DNA of 64,000 bases from Bacteroidales bacterium (GCA_016936975.1 JAFGWU010000097.1:1-64000), one strand, 5' to 3'. Shown: positions 35,739 through 46,400, counted from the stretch's first letter. Notes: a model not told the origin generated them from the sequence alone. Made by a program: numbers and translations.

Positions 35739-37880
35739 ATTATAGAAAATGTCCAGTCTGTAATCCTTAAGATTAGCTTCTTCGAGGAGGGCATTATACG
35801 CTTCATAATTTGACCGCGACTCCAGCGCATATTTAAGGCGTGTTTCAGCTTCGGCAAGATTGATGGAGGCAGGTTCTTCCCGGTTGACGACGGAAATGAC
35901 AAATACCCCATTCTCCCCGGTAAGCGGTTCGGAAAGCTTTTCTACTGGAAGGTACATGGCTGCACCCACCACATAGGGTTCCATTCCTATTCCCGGTACA
36001 TAGGTATTGGCGAATCTGACACGGGTTGCTTCGCCTACGTTTTCATCATGGGCTGTGCCATATTCAGCAAGGGTTGAGACTCCTTCCAACTGCTCTTTTA
36101 GACGAGAAACAAGCACATCGGCTTTTTTCTGTTTTTTAACAGCTGTTTCAATCTCAGTCCGGACATCTTCAATGTCGGCATAGCCGTCTTCAGTAGCGCC
36201 TGTGAGAACAGCAACCACGTATTTGTCGTCATTCATGCTGAAAATATTGCTGACATTGTTGACTTCCGAAGAGAAGGCCCATTTGATGATCCTGAGTGGA
36301 TCTTCAAGACCCGGAACAGAGGTCTGATCTTTAGTAATGTTCGGTGCAACGCGTGGATCCAGCCCGAATTCCCTGACCTGCTCATCAAACTTCTCAAGGT
36401 TGGTGGCCTTTCCCCTGAACTTGACAGCACGGTTATAGTAATCCTGGTTGGTTTCGTCGCTGGCTATAATGTTCCTGACTATTGTGGCCAGCTGGATTTT
36501 CTTAACCTCTCGGCTCTGATTTTCAATTTTGATGATATGTTGTCCGAAATCTGTTTCGGCCAGCACGATATCTCCCGTCTTATTCTCGAAACATGCGTTA
36601 CTGAACTCCTGGACCATGGTTCCTTCCGTGAACCATCCCAGGTCACCTCCTATTGCCCGATTGCTCTCATCGCCTGAGTACTGAGCTGCCAGGGCTGTAA
36701 AATCCCCCCTGTTTTCCAATACGTTCTTCAGGCTGTCGGCCATGGAACGGAGTCTATTCCGATCGTTTCCATAGTCTGAATAGGAAAGAAGAATATGACG
36801 TGCTCTGACGGAGTCGGGTCTCTGCTGAATCTGATTTACTCTGGTCAGTTTGTAGGATTCCCCATCCAGATAAGGTCCATGGATATAGTCAATTTCTGCA
36901 TAAAACACAGAATCCCTGATGTTCTCAGGGAGTTCGTTATAGGAAAAATATCGTTCAAAAGCAGGTTCATCCGAAACACTGTTTACATACCTGATCACTT
37001 CACCGGATTCGATCCTGGAAAATTCCGCCTTTGTCTGTTCGGCCCAGTAGAGGGCATTCTGATGGTCCTTCTCACTAGGTTCCACATCGAAGACAACATA
37101 TTGAAATGTCCGCGAAGCTTCCTGCCTGAAGGATTCTCTGTGCTCCTTGTAATACTGTTTCAAATCGGCCTCGGCAATGGTTATCTCCTCATCCGGAACA
37201 GACGCATAGTTTTTCGATATATAGGCAAAATCGACACTTTTCCCATTTTCTTCAGCATAATCTTTCAGGTCGAGGGTAGATGGCTGAAATCCTTTCCGGA
37301 CCAGGTTAAAATATTTTTCATTCATCCGTTCATTAATAATCTCCTGTTCAATGAACAACCACCTTTTTTTCTCCTGGGCAAACTGCGGATTATCCAGAGC
37401 ATTAAAATAATTGGTCATCAGTGTACGGTTCAGCTGGCCCGTTTCCGGATTGGAGAACATCTGTCTGATAATCGGATGGGGCTGACTGAGGTTCATGTTC
37501 CCGCTTAATCCCTGGTCTCCGGTTACCATCATTTTCAATTCATCGGAACTGACAAAAATACCGAGCTGATTGAATGCCTGGTCCATGATATTCTGGCGGA
37601 CCATCCGGCTCCATGTTTCCGTTTGTATTTGTTGTTCAATCTCAGGATCCAGGCTCTGGTTCCCGTAATTAAGCTGATAAAACTCCCGAAGCTGGTTCTG
37701 ATGGGCCAGATACTCTTCCACATCAACTGCCCGGCCATTTATTTCTGCCACACTTCGTTTTTTGAAAACGGATGCGCCTGAACCCAGCATGTCTCCAAGT
37801 ATGAATGCAAAAAGTGCAAGTCCGATCACTACTGCAACAAGCAATCCTGCCCTGTTCCTGATTTTTTGTAATGTTGCCAT
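35736..37880 (-). CDS. PpiD/SurA-like peptidyl-prolyl isomerase chaperone
   Basis: 714 aa membrane-anchored periplasmic folding factor. One N-terminal membrane helix (about residues 12-33, LLVAVVIGLALFAFILGDM) is followed by a SurA-N-like helical region. A parvulin (PpiC-type) domain lies near residues 358-450, beginning RARHILLSYSDYG and containing GGDLGWFTEGTMV and FGQHIIKI. A second, degenerate parvulin-like part may follow. The layout matches PpiD, which assists proteins leaving the Sec translocon. It is upstream of the DegP-like protease and downstream of the CorC-like gene, an envelope-biogenesis neighbourhood. Confidence 0.88.
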   Translation of the reverse strand: MATLQKIRNRAGLLVAVVIGLALFAFILGDMLGSGASVFKKRSVAEINGRAVDVEEYLAHQNQLREFYQLNYGNQSLDPEIEQQIQTETWSRMVRQNIMDQAFNQLGIFVSSDELKMMVTGDQGLSGNMNLSQPHPIIRQMFSNPETGQLNRTLMTNYFNALDNPQFAQEKKRWLFIEQEIINERMNEKYFNLVRKGFQPSTLDLKDYAEENGKSVDFAYISKNYASVPDEEITIAEADLKQYYKEHRESFRQEASRTFQYVVFDVEPSEKDHQNALYWAEQTKAEFSRIESGEVIRYVNSVSDEPAFERYFSYNELPENIRDSVFYAEIDYIHGPYLDGESYKLTRVNQIQQRPDSVRARHILLSYSDYGNDRNRLRSMADSLKNVLENRGDFTALAAQYSGDESNRAIGGDLGWFTEGTMVQEFSNACFENKTGDIVLAETDFGQHIIKIENQSREVKKIQLATIVRNIIASDETNQDYYNRAVKFRGKATNLEKFDEQVREFGLDPRVAPNITKDQTSVPGLEDPLRIIKWAFSSEVNNVSNIFSMNDDKYVVAVLTGATEDGYADIEDVRTEIETAVKKQKKADVLVSRLKEQLEGVSTLAEYGTAHDENVGEATRVRFANTYVPGIGMEPYVVGAAMYLPVEKLSEPLTGENGVFVISVVNREEPASINLAEAETRLKYALESRSNYEAYNALLEEANLKDYRLDIFYN

Positions 37881-38036
37881 CTAAAGTCAATTGATTTTCA
37901 TGAAAAAATTCAGGGTACGAATATAGTAATATTTAAAAGTTTAATCAATGACACATCCTGAAAACAGATAATGGTGAACCGAAATGACCTGTTTTTTCGC
38001 TGTGGATTTTTTTCCGGAAGGTTTGCCCTGATCCAG

Positions 38037-39308
38037 TTATCTGCCGGGAAGGATCATTTCAACCAGCTCTATCTTGTTGGAACTCACTTTGGAAATTTTG
38101 AAAAGGATGTTTCCGATCTTAAGGGTCTCATTCTTTTTTGGGATACTCTCAAAATGAAATATGATATAACCCGCAAGGGTATCATACTCTTCCGATTCAG
38201 GCAATCCGAATAAATACTTTTCGTTCAGGTAATCGATCTCAAGCCGGCCGGAGAAGAGGTAAACATTATAATCGATTTGTTTCTCCACAAAGTCAATAAT
38301 ATCATGTTCATCCTCAATTTCCCCGAAAATTTCCTCGATAATATCCTCGGTGGTAATCAGTCCGGAGGTACCACCGAACTCATCAACCACAACCGCCATA
38401 TTTTTTCCGCCTTTGATAAAGGTTTTGAAGAGTTTGTTTACGGGAAGTGTTTCCGGGACAAACTGGATAGGAATCATATGGTCCAGGATGGTCTGCGGCT
38501 TTCTGAACATATCCTTTGAATTAACATAACCGATGACATGGTCGATAGTTTCCTCATAGATGAGGATCCTGCTGAAGCCGGTATCAATGAATTTATTCAG
38601 TAGTTCACCAAGTTGACCTTTTTTTTCCATCGCGGCTATGTCTGTTCTGGGAATCATACAGTCCCTGACTTTCAGCTTTGAGAATTCAAGGGCATTTTTG
38701 AAGATCTTCAGGTTCATGGTCCTGTCTTTCTCATCTGAATCATCAGAATGACTTTCCGTTAACAAATGGTCAAGGTCTATTTTATTGAATATGGGTTCGG
38801 GTATTTTATTGTTTACAGGTATTCTCAACAGGTGCCGGAGTAAAAAGTTTGAGATGGCGATGTTAATCAGGGAAACCGGATACAGAATGATATAAAAAAA
38901 CAGAATCGGTATGCTGAACAGCCGGAGGGAATTATTCGGGTTGATCCGGAACACTATTTTTGGCAGGAACTCGGCGGTCAGAAGGATAATTAATGTGGAA
39001 ATGATGGTCTGGATTAGAAGAATGATGACATCAGATTCCCCCGGGAGGATTTTTTGCAGAGGTTGCTCAAGCAGGCGGGCAAAGGCAATACCATAGATGA
39101 CCAGGGCGATATTATTTCCCACCAGCATGGTGGAGATATAGCGTGAGGGATTTTTTATGAAGAATCCTACGATGCGGGATGAGACCTTTTTTTGTTTTTT
39201 ATCAATCTCTATACGAAGTTTGTTGGATGAAACAAACGCGATTTCCATTCCTGAAAAAAAGGCAGAAAACAGTACAGATACCAGGATAATAATCAGGTTT
39301 GTCATCAC
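38037..39308 (-). CDS. CorC/HlyC-type CBS-domain membrane protein (CNNM family)
   Basis: 423 aa. An N-terminal DUF21/CNNM membrane domain has about four hydrophobic segments (residues 4-20, 60-80, 90-112 and 125-150). A CBS pair follows at about 195-320 (RDCMIPRTDIAAM and DHMIPIQFVPETLPV ... MAVVVDEFGGTSGLITTEDIIEEIFGEI). The C-terminal CorC/HlyC domain is at about 335-420. CNNM proteins handle magnesium or other divalent cations; the related GldE takes part in gliding in flavobacteria. Which applies here is open. The start overlaps the 62-aa gene upstream by 4 nt. Confidence 0.9.
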   Translation of the reverse strand: MMTNLIIILVSVLFSAFFSGMEIAFVSSNKLRIEIDKKQKKVSSRIVGFFIKNPSRYISTMLVGNNIALVIYGIAFARLLEQPLQKILPGESDVIILLIQTIISTLIILLTAEFLPKIVFRINPNNSLRLFSIPILFFYIILYPVSLINIAISNFLLRHLLRIPVNNKIPEPIFNKIDLDHLLTESHSDDSDEKDRTMNLKIFKNALEFSKLKVRDCMIPRTDIAAMEKKGQLGELLNKFIDTGFSRILIYEETIDHVIGYVNSKDMFRKPQTILDHMIPIQFVPETLPVNKLFKTFIKGGKNMAVVVDEFGGTSGLITTEDIIEEIFGEIEDEHDIIDFVEKQIDYNVYLFSGRLEIDYLNEKYLFGLPESEEYDTLAGYIIFHFESIPKKNETLKIGNILFKISKVSSNKIELVEMILPGR

Positions 39309-39493
39309 CGGTCTTTGGATAGCCTGGTTTTTCTTCTTATAAGATACATTGCGAGCGCCATAAATGCAAGCAGATAATAGTACCAGCTTTCCCTGAGTCC
39401 GCTGTCCATACTTTTATCAACGGCAATGAAAAGCAACAATCCGCCGATAATAAACCAGATAACTTCCAGGATTCCGGTGTTTCTATTCTTCAT
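39305..39493 (-). CDS. Small two-TM membrane protein between lptC and the CorC-like gene
   Basis: 62 aa with two hydrophobic helices (about residues 9-24 and 37-52) and a basic C-terminus (RRKTRLSKDR). It is not a family I recognise. Its start overlaps lptC by 11 nt and its stop overlaps the CorC-like start by 4 nt, so translation is coupled. That coupling is the main reason to accept it as a real gene. Confidence 0.7.
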   Translation of the reverse strand: MKNRNTGILEVIWFIIGGLLLFIAVDKSMDSGLRESWYYYLLAFMALAMYLIRRKTRLSKDR

Positions 39494-40046
39494 CTCTCAG
39501 ATTTACAGTTCCGCTGGACCCTTTGAGCTGCCAGTTATTGAGGTTTTGATGGGATTCGAATCCATTTTTACCATAGAAGGTGTCATCCTGGTTATGAATC
39601 CTGGTAAAGGTATTGGAGTAAATGAGTTCCTTTTCTTCATCCCAGAACAGCTCTTCGGTATTGAGTTGGTCTCCGTTGGTCAGCCTGACAGCCTCAACAT
39701 TGCCGGTGGCTTGCCATAATTTCTCCTCGTTGTAATAAACAGCATAATCTGCCCTGAGCCTTGATTCGATGCGGAGTGAATCATCGTAAAAATAGATTTC
39801 AGCGCCTTCCGGAAATTCCAGGTAAGGTCTTTCGATGCCTGTATACTGCCTGAACTCCGGTGCCTGGATCTGTACCTTGACTCTGGCCGAATCGCTAAAC
39901 AGCACTTCCACATTGGTGCCAACTACTCTGGGCGGCAGCGAATCACCGGTAAGCATATTTACCTTTTCTATATCATTCTCACAACCGGTCATCCACCAGA
40001 GGAGAAAGGCTGCCAGCCAGGTATAATATGGTTGAAAGTGTTTCAT
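39483..40046 (-). CDS. lptC: LPS export periplasmic protein LptC (lipoprotein form)
   Basis: 187 aa. The N-terminus is a lipoprotein signal with the lipobox MTGC (Cys22), whereas E. coli LptC has a membrane helix. The body is the LptC/LptA beta-jellyroll, visible as VQIQAPEFRQYTG, RADYAVYYNEEKLWQATGNVEA, LNTEELFWDEEKELIYS and FESHQNLNNWQLKG. It bridges the LptBFG transporter to LptA in lipopolysaccharide export. A hairpin with a U-tract ends exactly at its start codon, so it may have its own promoter or be regulated there. Confidence 0.88.
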   Translation of the reverse strand: MKHFQPYYTWLAAFLLWWMTGCENDIEKVNMLTGDSLPPRVVGTNVEVLFSDSARVKVQIQAPEFRQYTGIERPYLEFPEGAEIYFYDDSLRIESRLRADYAVYYNEEKLWQATGNVEAVRLTNGDQLNTEELFWDEEKELIYSNTFTRIHNQDDTFYGKNGFESHQNLNNWQLKGSSGTVNLRDEE

Positions 40047-40086
40047 AAAAAAACTGTCTGCAAAGTTAAGCTTTACAGACAGTTTT
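40047..40086 (-). terminator. Terminator-like hairpin abutting the lptC start
   Basis: On the minus strand AAAACTGTCTG (40086-40076) pairs with CAGACAGTTTT (40060-40050), 11 perfect base pairs. Past one mismatch the stem extends by AAAG/CTTT around a 5-nt loop. Seven T (40053-40047) follow and run straight into the lptC ATG at 40046. It lies 17 nt after the stop of the TPR gene. It has the form of an intrinsic terminator or attenuator. Confidence 0.75.
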
Positions 40087-40103
40087 AATGTATTTTATAT
40101 TGA

Positions 40104-41444
40104 TTATTTTCTGCTCCTGACCGTTGTATATTCGTTAATGCATCCACCAACGTAATAGGAATCGCCATCTTTTAGATCCCGGAAAAACACCTCTTCGTGG
40201 TTTGGATACTGAACGGCATAATCGTTTATTTTCTGGGTTGCCTCATCGGCCACCCCCGGGTCCACCGACTTGGCCTTTATATACTTATCGGCAGCAGCCC
40301 AGAAGGCGGTTCGCTGTTCAAAATCTTCTCCAAGGTTATCCCTTGAGTCAATAAATGCATCCCCCATGAGAATGTAGGCTTTCCCGAGGTCGCCCTTCAA
40401 AGATACGGCTTCACGTGCAAATTTGATGGCCTCACAGTTATCCCTGTTGGCACGGGAAACCAGGGCCAATTCGTAATACCATTCAGCTTTCTCGTCGGTT
40501 TCAATACCGGTTCCGCTACAGGCCTCCTTGAGATATATAACCGCTTTCCGGAGTTCGTTTTTGCTGATCAGCAGTATGGCAAGATTGTGGGCTGCTTGAG
40601 GACTGGGCTCAATTTTATAGAGCTGTTCAGAGGCTGAAACATAAAGGTCTGAACGGTCACATCCCGAAGCGGTGTAGAACCGGATAATGTTCTTCAGAAG
40701 TTCCTTATCACTGTTGTTCGCATCGAACTTCGGGATGAAATAGGTATTCAGGGCTTCACAGGTCAAAATGCCGCTGCTCAGCATATTGTCATCAATCGTT
40801 GTCTTTGCACGTTCCCACCTTGAACTCTTACCAAGCAGTTCATCGATGATCTCAGTAACCATAAAATAGTCATCAATAGTTTGATCATCACTTATTTTTC
40901 CTGACCTGTTAAGGGTTATTGAAGCTGAGATGAAAGTAATCATCACCGCATCACGGGATTCTTTATTGTCAATTTTAATACTTTCCTTCAATTCTTCGTA
41001 GGCTGTATTGATCGATTCAATATCATCCCGGCGATAACGCAGGCGATCGATTCCTTTTCTGCCCAGAATGTTGCCCAATCCTCCGAAATACTCTGCCCTC
41101 CTGTCATAGATAAGCATCAGAGTATCGATCAGCGGATCAATCTGTTCAGCAGGAGTCGAAGAGGATTCTATCAGGCTTCTGTACATCTGCACACCATCAA
41201 CGTACATCTTTTCGCTGGATGCAGGACATTCCGTAAAAACCTTTCTCCAGGGACTGATGGCATCCTTATAGTTGTTGTGCTTAAAAAATTCCCTGTACAG
41301 AGAAAGATTCATCAGGCAGTTTATGCTGTCTTCACCGTGTCCGTAACGGGATCCGTCCTCCATGCCTGACTGGGCGTTCAATGGGAGCATCATGGCCAGT
41401 GAAAGGGTTAATATCGGCAGAAGCTTGAATTTATGAGTTTTCAT
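40104..41444 (-). CDS. Secreted TPR protein of the coaX-lptC cluster
   Basis: 446 aa with an N-terminal signal peptide (cleavage near LNAQS). The body is all-helical, with tetratricopeptide-like pairs most evident at residues 275-400 (SPQAAHNLAILLISKNELRKA, KAEWYYELALVSRANRDNCEA, AYILMGDAFI). It is probably a periplasmic scaffold. The neighbours are an outer-membrane barrel protein (20 nt upstream) and lptC, an order I recall from other Bacteroidales genomes. The exact role is unknown. Confidence 0.8.
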   Translation of the reverse strand: MKTHKFKLLPILTLSLAMMLPLNAQSGMEDGSRYGHGEDSINCLMNLSLYREFFKHNNYKDAISPWRKVFTECPASSEKMYVDGVQMYRSLIESSSTPAEQIDPLIDTLMLIYDRRAEYFGGLGNILGRKGIDRLRYRRDDIESINTAYEELKESIKIDNKESRDAVMITFISASITLNRSGKISDDQTIDDYFMVTEIIDELLGKSSRWERAKTTIDDNMLSSGILTCEALNTYFIPKFDANNSDKELLKNIIRFYTASGCDRSDLYVSASEQLYKIEPSPQAAHNLAILLISKNELRKAVIYLKEACSGTGIETDEKAEWYYELALVSRANRDNCEAIKFAREAVSLKGDLGKAYILMGDAFIDSRDNLGEDFEQRTAFWAAADKYIKAKSVDPGVADEATQKINDYAVQYPNHEEVFFRDLKDGDSYYVGGCINEYTTVRSRK

Positions 41445-41464
41445 TTTACTATTAATTTCAAATA

Positions 41465-42760
41465 TTAATCAAATTTACGTTTATAAAACCAAAGATCATG
41501 CAAAGTTATATTAAATGTGATAACTCCATAATTTTCCTTTACCATATTGAAGTCTGTTGTACCTCTCGTCCCCAGTGTAAAAGCAACATTGAAACTGGTT
41601 CGCAGACTTCTTACCGGTAATCCTACACCAAAACTTATGCCATAATCCTTTAACTGGTATCCCTCCACTTCGAGATAGGAGTTTTGATAGAATCCCCCCA
41701 GCCTGTAAGTCATAAGTTTATGGTATCCCCTCAGGGCCTCCGGATCGGGCGTGAATTCTGCTCCGAGGTGTAAGGAGGAGGCATTAACCAGTCTGTAATT
41801 TTCACCGGAAAGCGTATTGCTCCAGTCCTGCAGGTAATAATCCCCTGTAATAATCAGTTTATCGGGAATTCCAAACGACAATCCAAAGCCAATTTTTTCA
41901 GGGAGGATAAAATCCCGGTTAACTGTATCCAGTTCCACAGGAAAATCAGGATCAACATAAACCGTATCGCTGAGGTAGGCCCCGCTTACTCCGTAGAATT
42001 GATTGCTTACGGAATAATCGACTTCAGCGCCAATGTTGGCTTTGAGATCATAAATCCCTCCCAGGGTAAAGAAAAACTTATCCTTGATGATTTCCTTATA
42101 TTGTAGTCCAAAACTGTAGACCGGGCTCTTGAGATTGAACCTTTCTGTGGATAGAATGCTGGAGTAGTCCGAATTGGCAGGGAAAACAACGTAACGTTCA
42201 CGGGTTAAACGCCCCAGCAGGTACTTCACGCCGACTCCTGCAGAAATCCGGTTAAACATTTTTGCGGATATTCCGAAAAAAAAGTTCATAATACCTCCTT
42301 CACCCTTGAAGGTGTAGTCGATGGCATCCCCGGTCAGGTAATTGTTGTATTCCTGCCTGATATTGTATCCAATACTGCTGTAGGGAACAATTCCGGCAGA
42401 GATCCCGAAATGCTTTCCGACGGAGGAAGTGAACGCAACATGATGCAGGTTCATGTTGGACCAATAATTACTGTTATCTATCGTCTGGTAATGGTTTAAA
42501 AATACATTGGCTCCGAAGTCAAAATAAACCGACATGCTATCGAGTGCAGAAAATGCAGCAGGATTAAGATAGTTCAAGCGGTTATTTTCGTGAATGGCGA
42601 TACCCGTTCCTCCCATTGCCTGATTCTGCCCGGTACCATTCTTTGAGAAATCGCCCAGTCCGAATCTTGTGTAAGGAGAATATGTATTGAATTGTGCCCC
42701 GACAGGAATGATGGATAAAATTAATAGAAGGAGTGACAGACTAAATTTTCTTCCCTGCAT
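41465..42760 (-). CDS. Outer-membrane beta-barrel protein
   Basis: 431 aa. Signal peptide (cleavage near VGAQ), then the FNTYSPYTRFGLGDF opening common to a family of Bacteroidota outer-membrane proteins. Alternating strands run throughout, ending in an aromatic-rich last strand (HDLWFYKRKFD). The fold resembles FadL/PorV-like barrels but the family is not certain. The start overlaps the end of coaX by 20 nt. With the TPR gene downstream it probably forms an envelope module. Confidence 0.78.
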   Translation of the reverse strand: MQGRKFSLSLLLLILSIIPVGAQFNTYSPYTRFGLGDFSKNGTGQNQAMGGTGIAIHENNRLNYLNPAAFSALDSMSVYFDFGANVFLNHYQTIDNSNYWSNMNLHHVAFTSSVGKHFGISAGIVPYSSIGYNIRQEYNNYLTGDAIDYTFKGEGGIMNFFFGISAKMFNRISAGVGVKYLLGRLTRERYVVFPANSDYSSILSTERFNLKSPVYSFGLQYKEIIKDKFFFTLGGIYDLKANIGAEVDYSVSNQFYGVSGAYLSDTVYVDPDFPVELDTVNRDFILPEKIGFGLSFGIPDKLIITGDYYLQDWSNTLSGENYRLVNASSLHLGAEFTPDPEALRGYHKLMTYRLGGFYQNSYLEVEGYQLKDYGISFGVGLPVRSLRTSFNVAFTLGTRGTTDFNMVKENYGVITFNITLHDLWFYKRKFD

Positions 42761-43481
42761 TGTAGTCTAGTATTCTGTTAAGTCCTATGATATTTAGATT
42801 CAAGTTCACAAAGATGCTACTTTTTAATTTTTTCTCAAAGAATTTTGCATCTCCGCCTGTTATTACCACCTGTAATCTGGAATATTTCTTAATCACCGAA
42901 TGGATATAACCTTCAATTTCGAATAAAATACCGCTGATCACCCCCGACTGAATAGCCTCGTGAGTCGATTCCCCTATTAACGGTACTTCATCTTCCGGGG
43001 CCTCCAGGTATGGCAATCTTCCCGTGAATTTATTGAGTGCTTTGAAGCGCATTTCCATACCGGGGGAAATATTTCCGCCTATAAATTCACTGTTTTTGGT
43101 TACAATGTCAAAAGTAATGGCTGTTCCCGCATCAATGACCAGAACATTCTTACCGGGAAACAGCGTATTGGCTCCTACTGCAGCGGCGATCCTGTCGTAT
43201 CCCAGTGTTTCGGGAGTTTTGTATTTATTAAGCAGGGGCAGGGCAGTAGTGCTGTTGAGTTCAATACAGATGCTGAACAGATTGTTCAGGTAATCCACTA
43301 TTTCCCTTGAATGATTGACAACGGATGATACTATGGCCCCCTTCAGTCCTTTGTAAACGGAATGAAAATACCGGATCTCACGACTTGTAATCTTTGGATA
43401 GCCAGCCCACTCGACCACCCTGGTTCCATCACAGACTGCAATTTTGCCAGAGGTATTCCCCAGATCCAGTACCAGATTCAT
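42741..43481 (-). CDS. coaX: Type III pantothenate kinase
   Basis: First step of coenzyme A synthesis. The ASKHA fold is seen in LVLDLGNTSGKIAV (phosphate 1), the Asp-containing LGYDRIAAAVGA, and VIDAGTAITFDIV (phosphate 2), with GGNISPGMEMR and VITGGDAKFF near the C-terminus. The length of 246 aa is standard. Type III enzymes are insensitive to CoA feedback. It lies 6 nt after mfd and overlaps the next gene by 20 nt. Confidence 0.95.
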   Translation of the reverse strand: MNLVLDLGNTSGKIAVCDGTRVVEWAGYPKITSREIRYFHSVYKGLKGAIVSSVVNHSREIVDYLNNLFSICIELNSTTALPLLNKYKTPETLGYDRIAAAVGANTLFPGKNVLVIDAGTAITFDIVTKNSEFIGGNISPGMEMRFKALNKFTGRLPYLEAPEDEVPLIGESTHEAIQSGVISGILFEIEGYIHSVIKKYSRLQVVITGGDAKFFEKKLKSSIFVNLNLNIIGLNRILDYNAGKKI

Positions 43482-43487
43482 TTTCAG

Positions 43488-46400
43488 TTATAATAATAAT
43501 TTTTCCAGGATGCCGTAAGCTTCAAACACCGAATTCACACGGTCGATTTTCAAGCTGAGTTTATCCTTCTCTTCACGAATCCTGAATTGGTCCGGATTGT
43601 TCTGAATATTTCCTATAATCCTTTGGAACAGTTCGGATCGATAAAACGGCGATTCAGGATCACTTACAAAATACGTAATCATCGTATTCTTTTTCAACAC
43701 AATTTTTTCAACAGCTGCCTTTTTTGCCACTCTTCTCAGTTCAACTACATGGAGCAGCTCTTCAGCCTGGTGGGGCAGGGGGCCGAACCGGTCGGTCAGC
43801 ATCTCGCGGAATTGCTGAAGTTCCTCGGGTCCGTTAATTTCATCCAGCCTCCTGTATAAATGAATACGTTCGGTAGTGCTTGAGATATATGCATCGGGCA
43901 GCAGAAGTTCAAGATCCGTATCAATATGGCAGTCCGAAATCATGAATGAATCCTCCGGTTTAGGGGTTTCCGGCCTCGACTGCATATACAGATCTTTAAA
44001 CTCGGTTTCCCTCAGTTCCTGCAGGGCTTCATTCAGTATCCGGTTATAGGTTTCAAAGCCGATATCCGAAATAAAACCACTCTGTTCAGCACCCAGAAGA
44101 TTGCCTGCTCCCCGGATGTCAAGATCCTGCATGGCGATATTGAATCCGCTTCCCAGTTCCGAAAATTCTTCTATCGCCTTCAGTTTTCTTCTTGAATCGG
44201 CAGGCAGAAGCTCGACAGGCGGGGCAAAAAGGTAACAGAAAGCCTTTTTATTCGACCTTCCGACGCGTCCCCTGAGCTGGTGCAGATCACTCAATCCAAA
44301 ATGATGGGCGTTGTTGATAATTATTGTATTTGTATTCGGGATATCAAGTCCCGATTCAACAATGGAAGTGGCAATCAGTACGTCATAATCCCCGTTTATG
44401 AAATCGAGCATGATCCTTTCTAGTTTTTTTCCTTCCATCTGTCCGTGTGCGATGACCGACCGGATGCCCGGGAGGACTCTGTCTGTGATCGCCTTGATTT
44501 CACCGATGGTATCAATCCGGTTATGGATAAAAAATACCTGGCCTCCACGGCTTACTTCGTATTCTATAGCCTCCCGTATGATATCCTCATTGAAGATATG
44601 GAGCTCCGTAATAATAGGATGTCTGTTCGGGGGAGGGGTATTGATGATCGACAGATCACGGGCTCCCATGAGGGAAAATTGGAGGGTTCGTGGAATGGGA
44701 GTGGCGGTCAGGGTTAAGGTGTCGACATTCAGCTTGATGTTTTTTAGTTTCTCCTTCACTGCGACACCGAATTTTTGTTCTTCATCGATAATCAATAATC
44801 CGAGGTCTTTAAACACAATGTCCTTACCAACCATTCTGTGCGTGCCGATGATGATATCAATCTCTCCCTTTGCCAGTTTTTTGATGATCTTCTGTTGTTC
44901 GGCGTACGATCGAAACCGGCTCAGGTAATCCACAGTGCAGGGAAAATTCTCGAGTCGTTCCCTGAAAGTGTTGTAATGCTGAAAAGCCAAAATGGTAGTG
45001 GGAACCAGGAGAGCTACCTGCTTGCTGTCGGTCACGGCTTTAAACGCGGCGCGGATAGCCACTTCTGTTTTGCCGAAACCGACATCACCGCAAACAAGGC
45101 GATCCATCGGATAAGCTCCTTCCATTCCGCTTTTAATATCATTGGTGGCCTTCAGTTGATCGGGAGTGTCTTCATAAATAAAAGAGGATTCGAGTTCCTT
45201 CTGCAGATAGGTATCCGGGGAAAAGGCAAATCCTTCCAGCTCCCTGCGCCTGGCATACAGGGTAATGAGATCTCTGGCGATATCTTTAACCCTTTTTTTT
45301 GTTTTCTGTTTAAGGTTTTGCCAGGCCCCGCTGCCAAGTTTATAGATCCGGGGAGGATCTCCATCCCTGCCTTTGTATTTGGATATTCTGTGCAGGGAAT
45401 GGATGTTGACAAACAGCACATCTTTATCTTTGTAAACCAGCCGGACCGCTTCCTGGACCTTCCCGTTCACGTCGATCTTTTCCAGACCACCGAAAATGCC
45501 GATTCCGTGGTCCACATGGACTACATAATCCCCGTTATTCAGTCCGAGAATCTCTTTCACCGACACAGACTCTTTCCTTGAAAACCGGTTTTGGAAGCGA
45601 AACTTGTGATATCGTTCAAAAATCTGGTGGTCGGTATACACAGAAAGTTTCAGATCATGATCAATGAATCCGCTGTGTATGGTGTCGGGAATGGTTTTAT
45701 AAGCGAGAGAGGGATCCGTTTCAGTGAAAATGGCCTCCAGTCGTTCAATCTGCCTGAGGTTTCCGGATAGGATATAATTGGTATAGCCCTCCTCAGAATT
45801 CTTTTTCAGATGTGCTGTCAGCAAATCAAAATTCTTGTGGAAGGGAGGCTGCGAAGAGGTGTTGAAAATCCAGGATCTTCTTTCTTCGAATTTTCCGGCC
45901 GGGTCCAGGATAATTTTCCGGAATTGCTTCATCTGCATCCCGATCTGTTCTCCATCCCTGAGGAACAAAACCTTGTCGGATGCATTTCCCGGGTCCCCCA
46001 GGTCTGTTTTATCAAACAGGTTCTGAACCAGTTCTTTGATAATTTCCGGCTGTTCTGTCCAGAGCAGGGTACCCTGCGGGATGAATTCGAAGAAAGAGAT
46101 CCGCTGCTCCGTTCTGTTTTCTTCCCATTGTATGTTGGGTATGATGTTTATTTTTTTGAGCGGCTCCAGGGAACGTTGGGTGTCCAAATCAAAACTGCGT
46201 ATCGAGTCTACCTCCTCACCAAAAAAATCGATCCGGAAAGGAAGGTTTGATGCATACGAAAATATGTCCACAATTCCTCCCCTTACCGCATATTGTCCGG
46301 GTTCATAAACAAAATCTACAGGATTGAAGCGGTATGTTTTCAAGGCCTCTTCGAGGAATGCCCGGTCGATCTTTTCACCTTTTCGTATTTCAAGAGTCGA

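Noticed and set aside
35488-35911. Two short minus-strand ORFs with WAI/RLSD-type repeats
   Set aside because: They only translate the 8-bp tandem repeat and, for one, an alternative frame of the PpiD-like gene.
36795-37508. 237-aa ORF antisense to the PpiD/SurA-like gene
   Set aside because: Mirror frame of a gene with a clear parvulin domain. Phe/Ile-rich composition is what the antisense of such a gene gives.
44838-45581. 247-aa ORF antisense to mfd
   Set aside because: Mirror frame of a conserved gene; no domain pattern.
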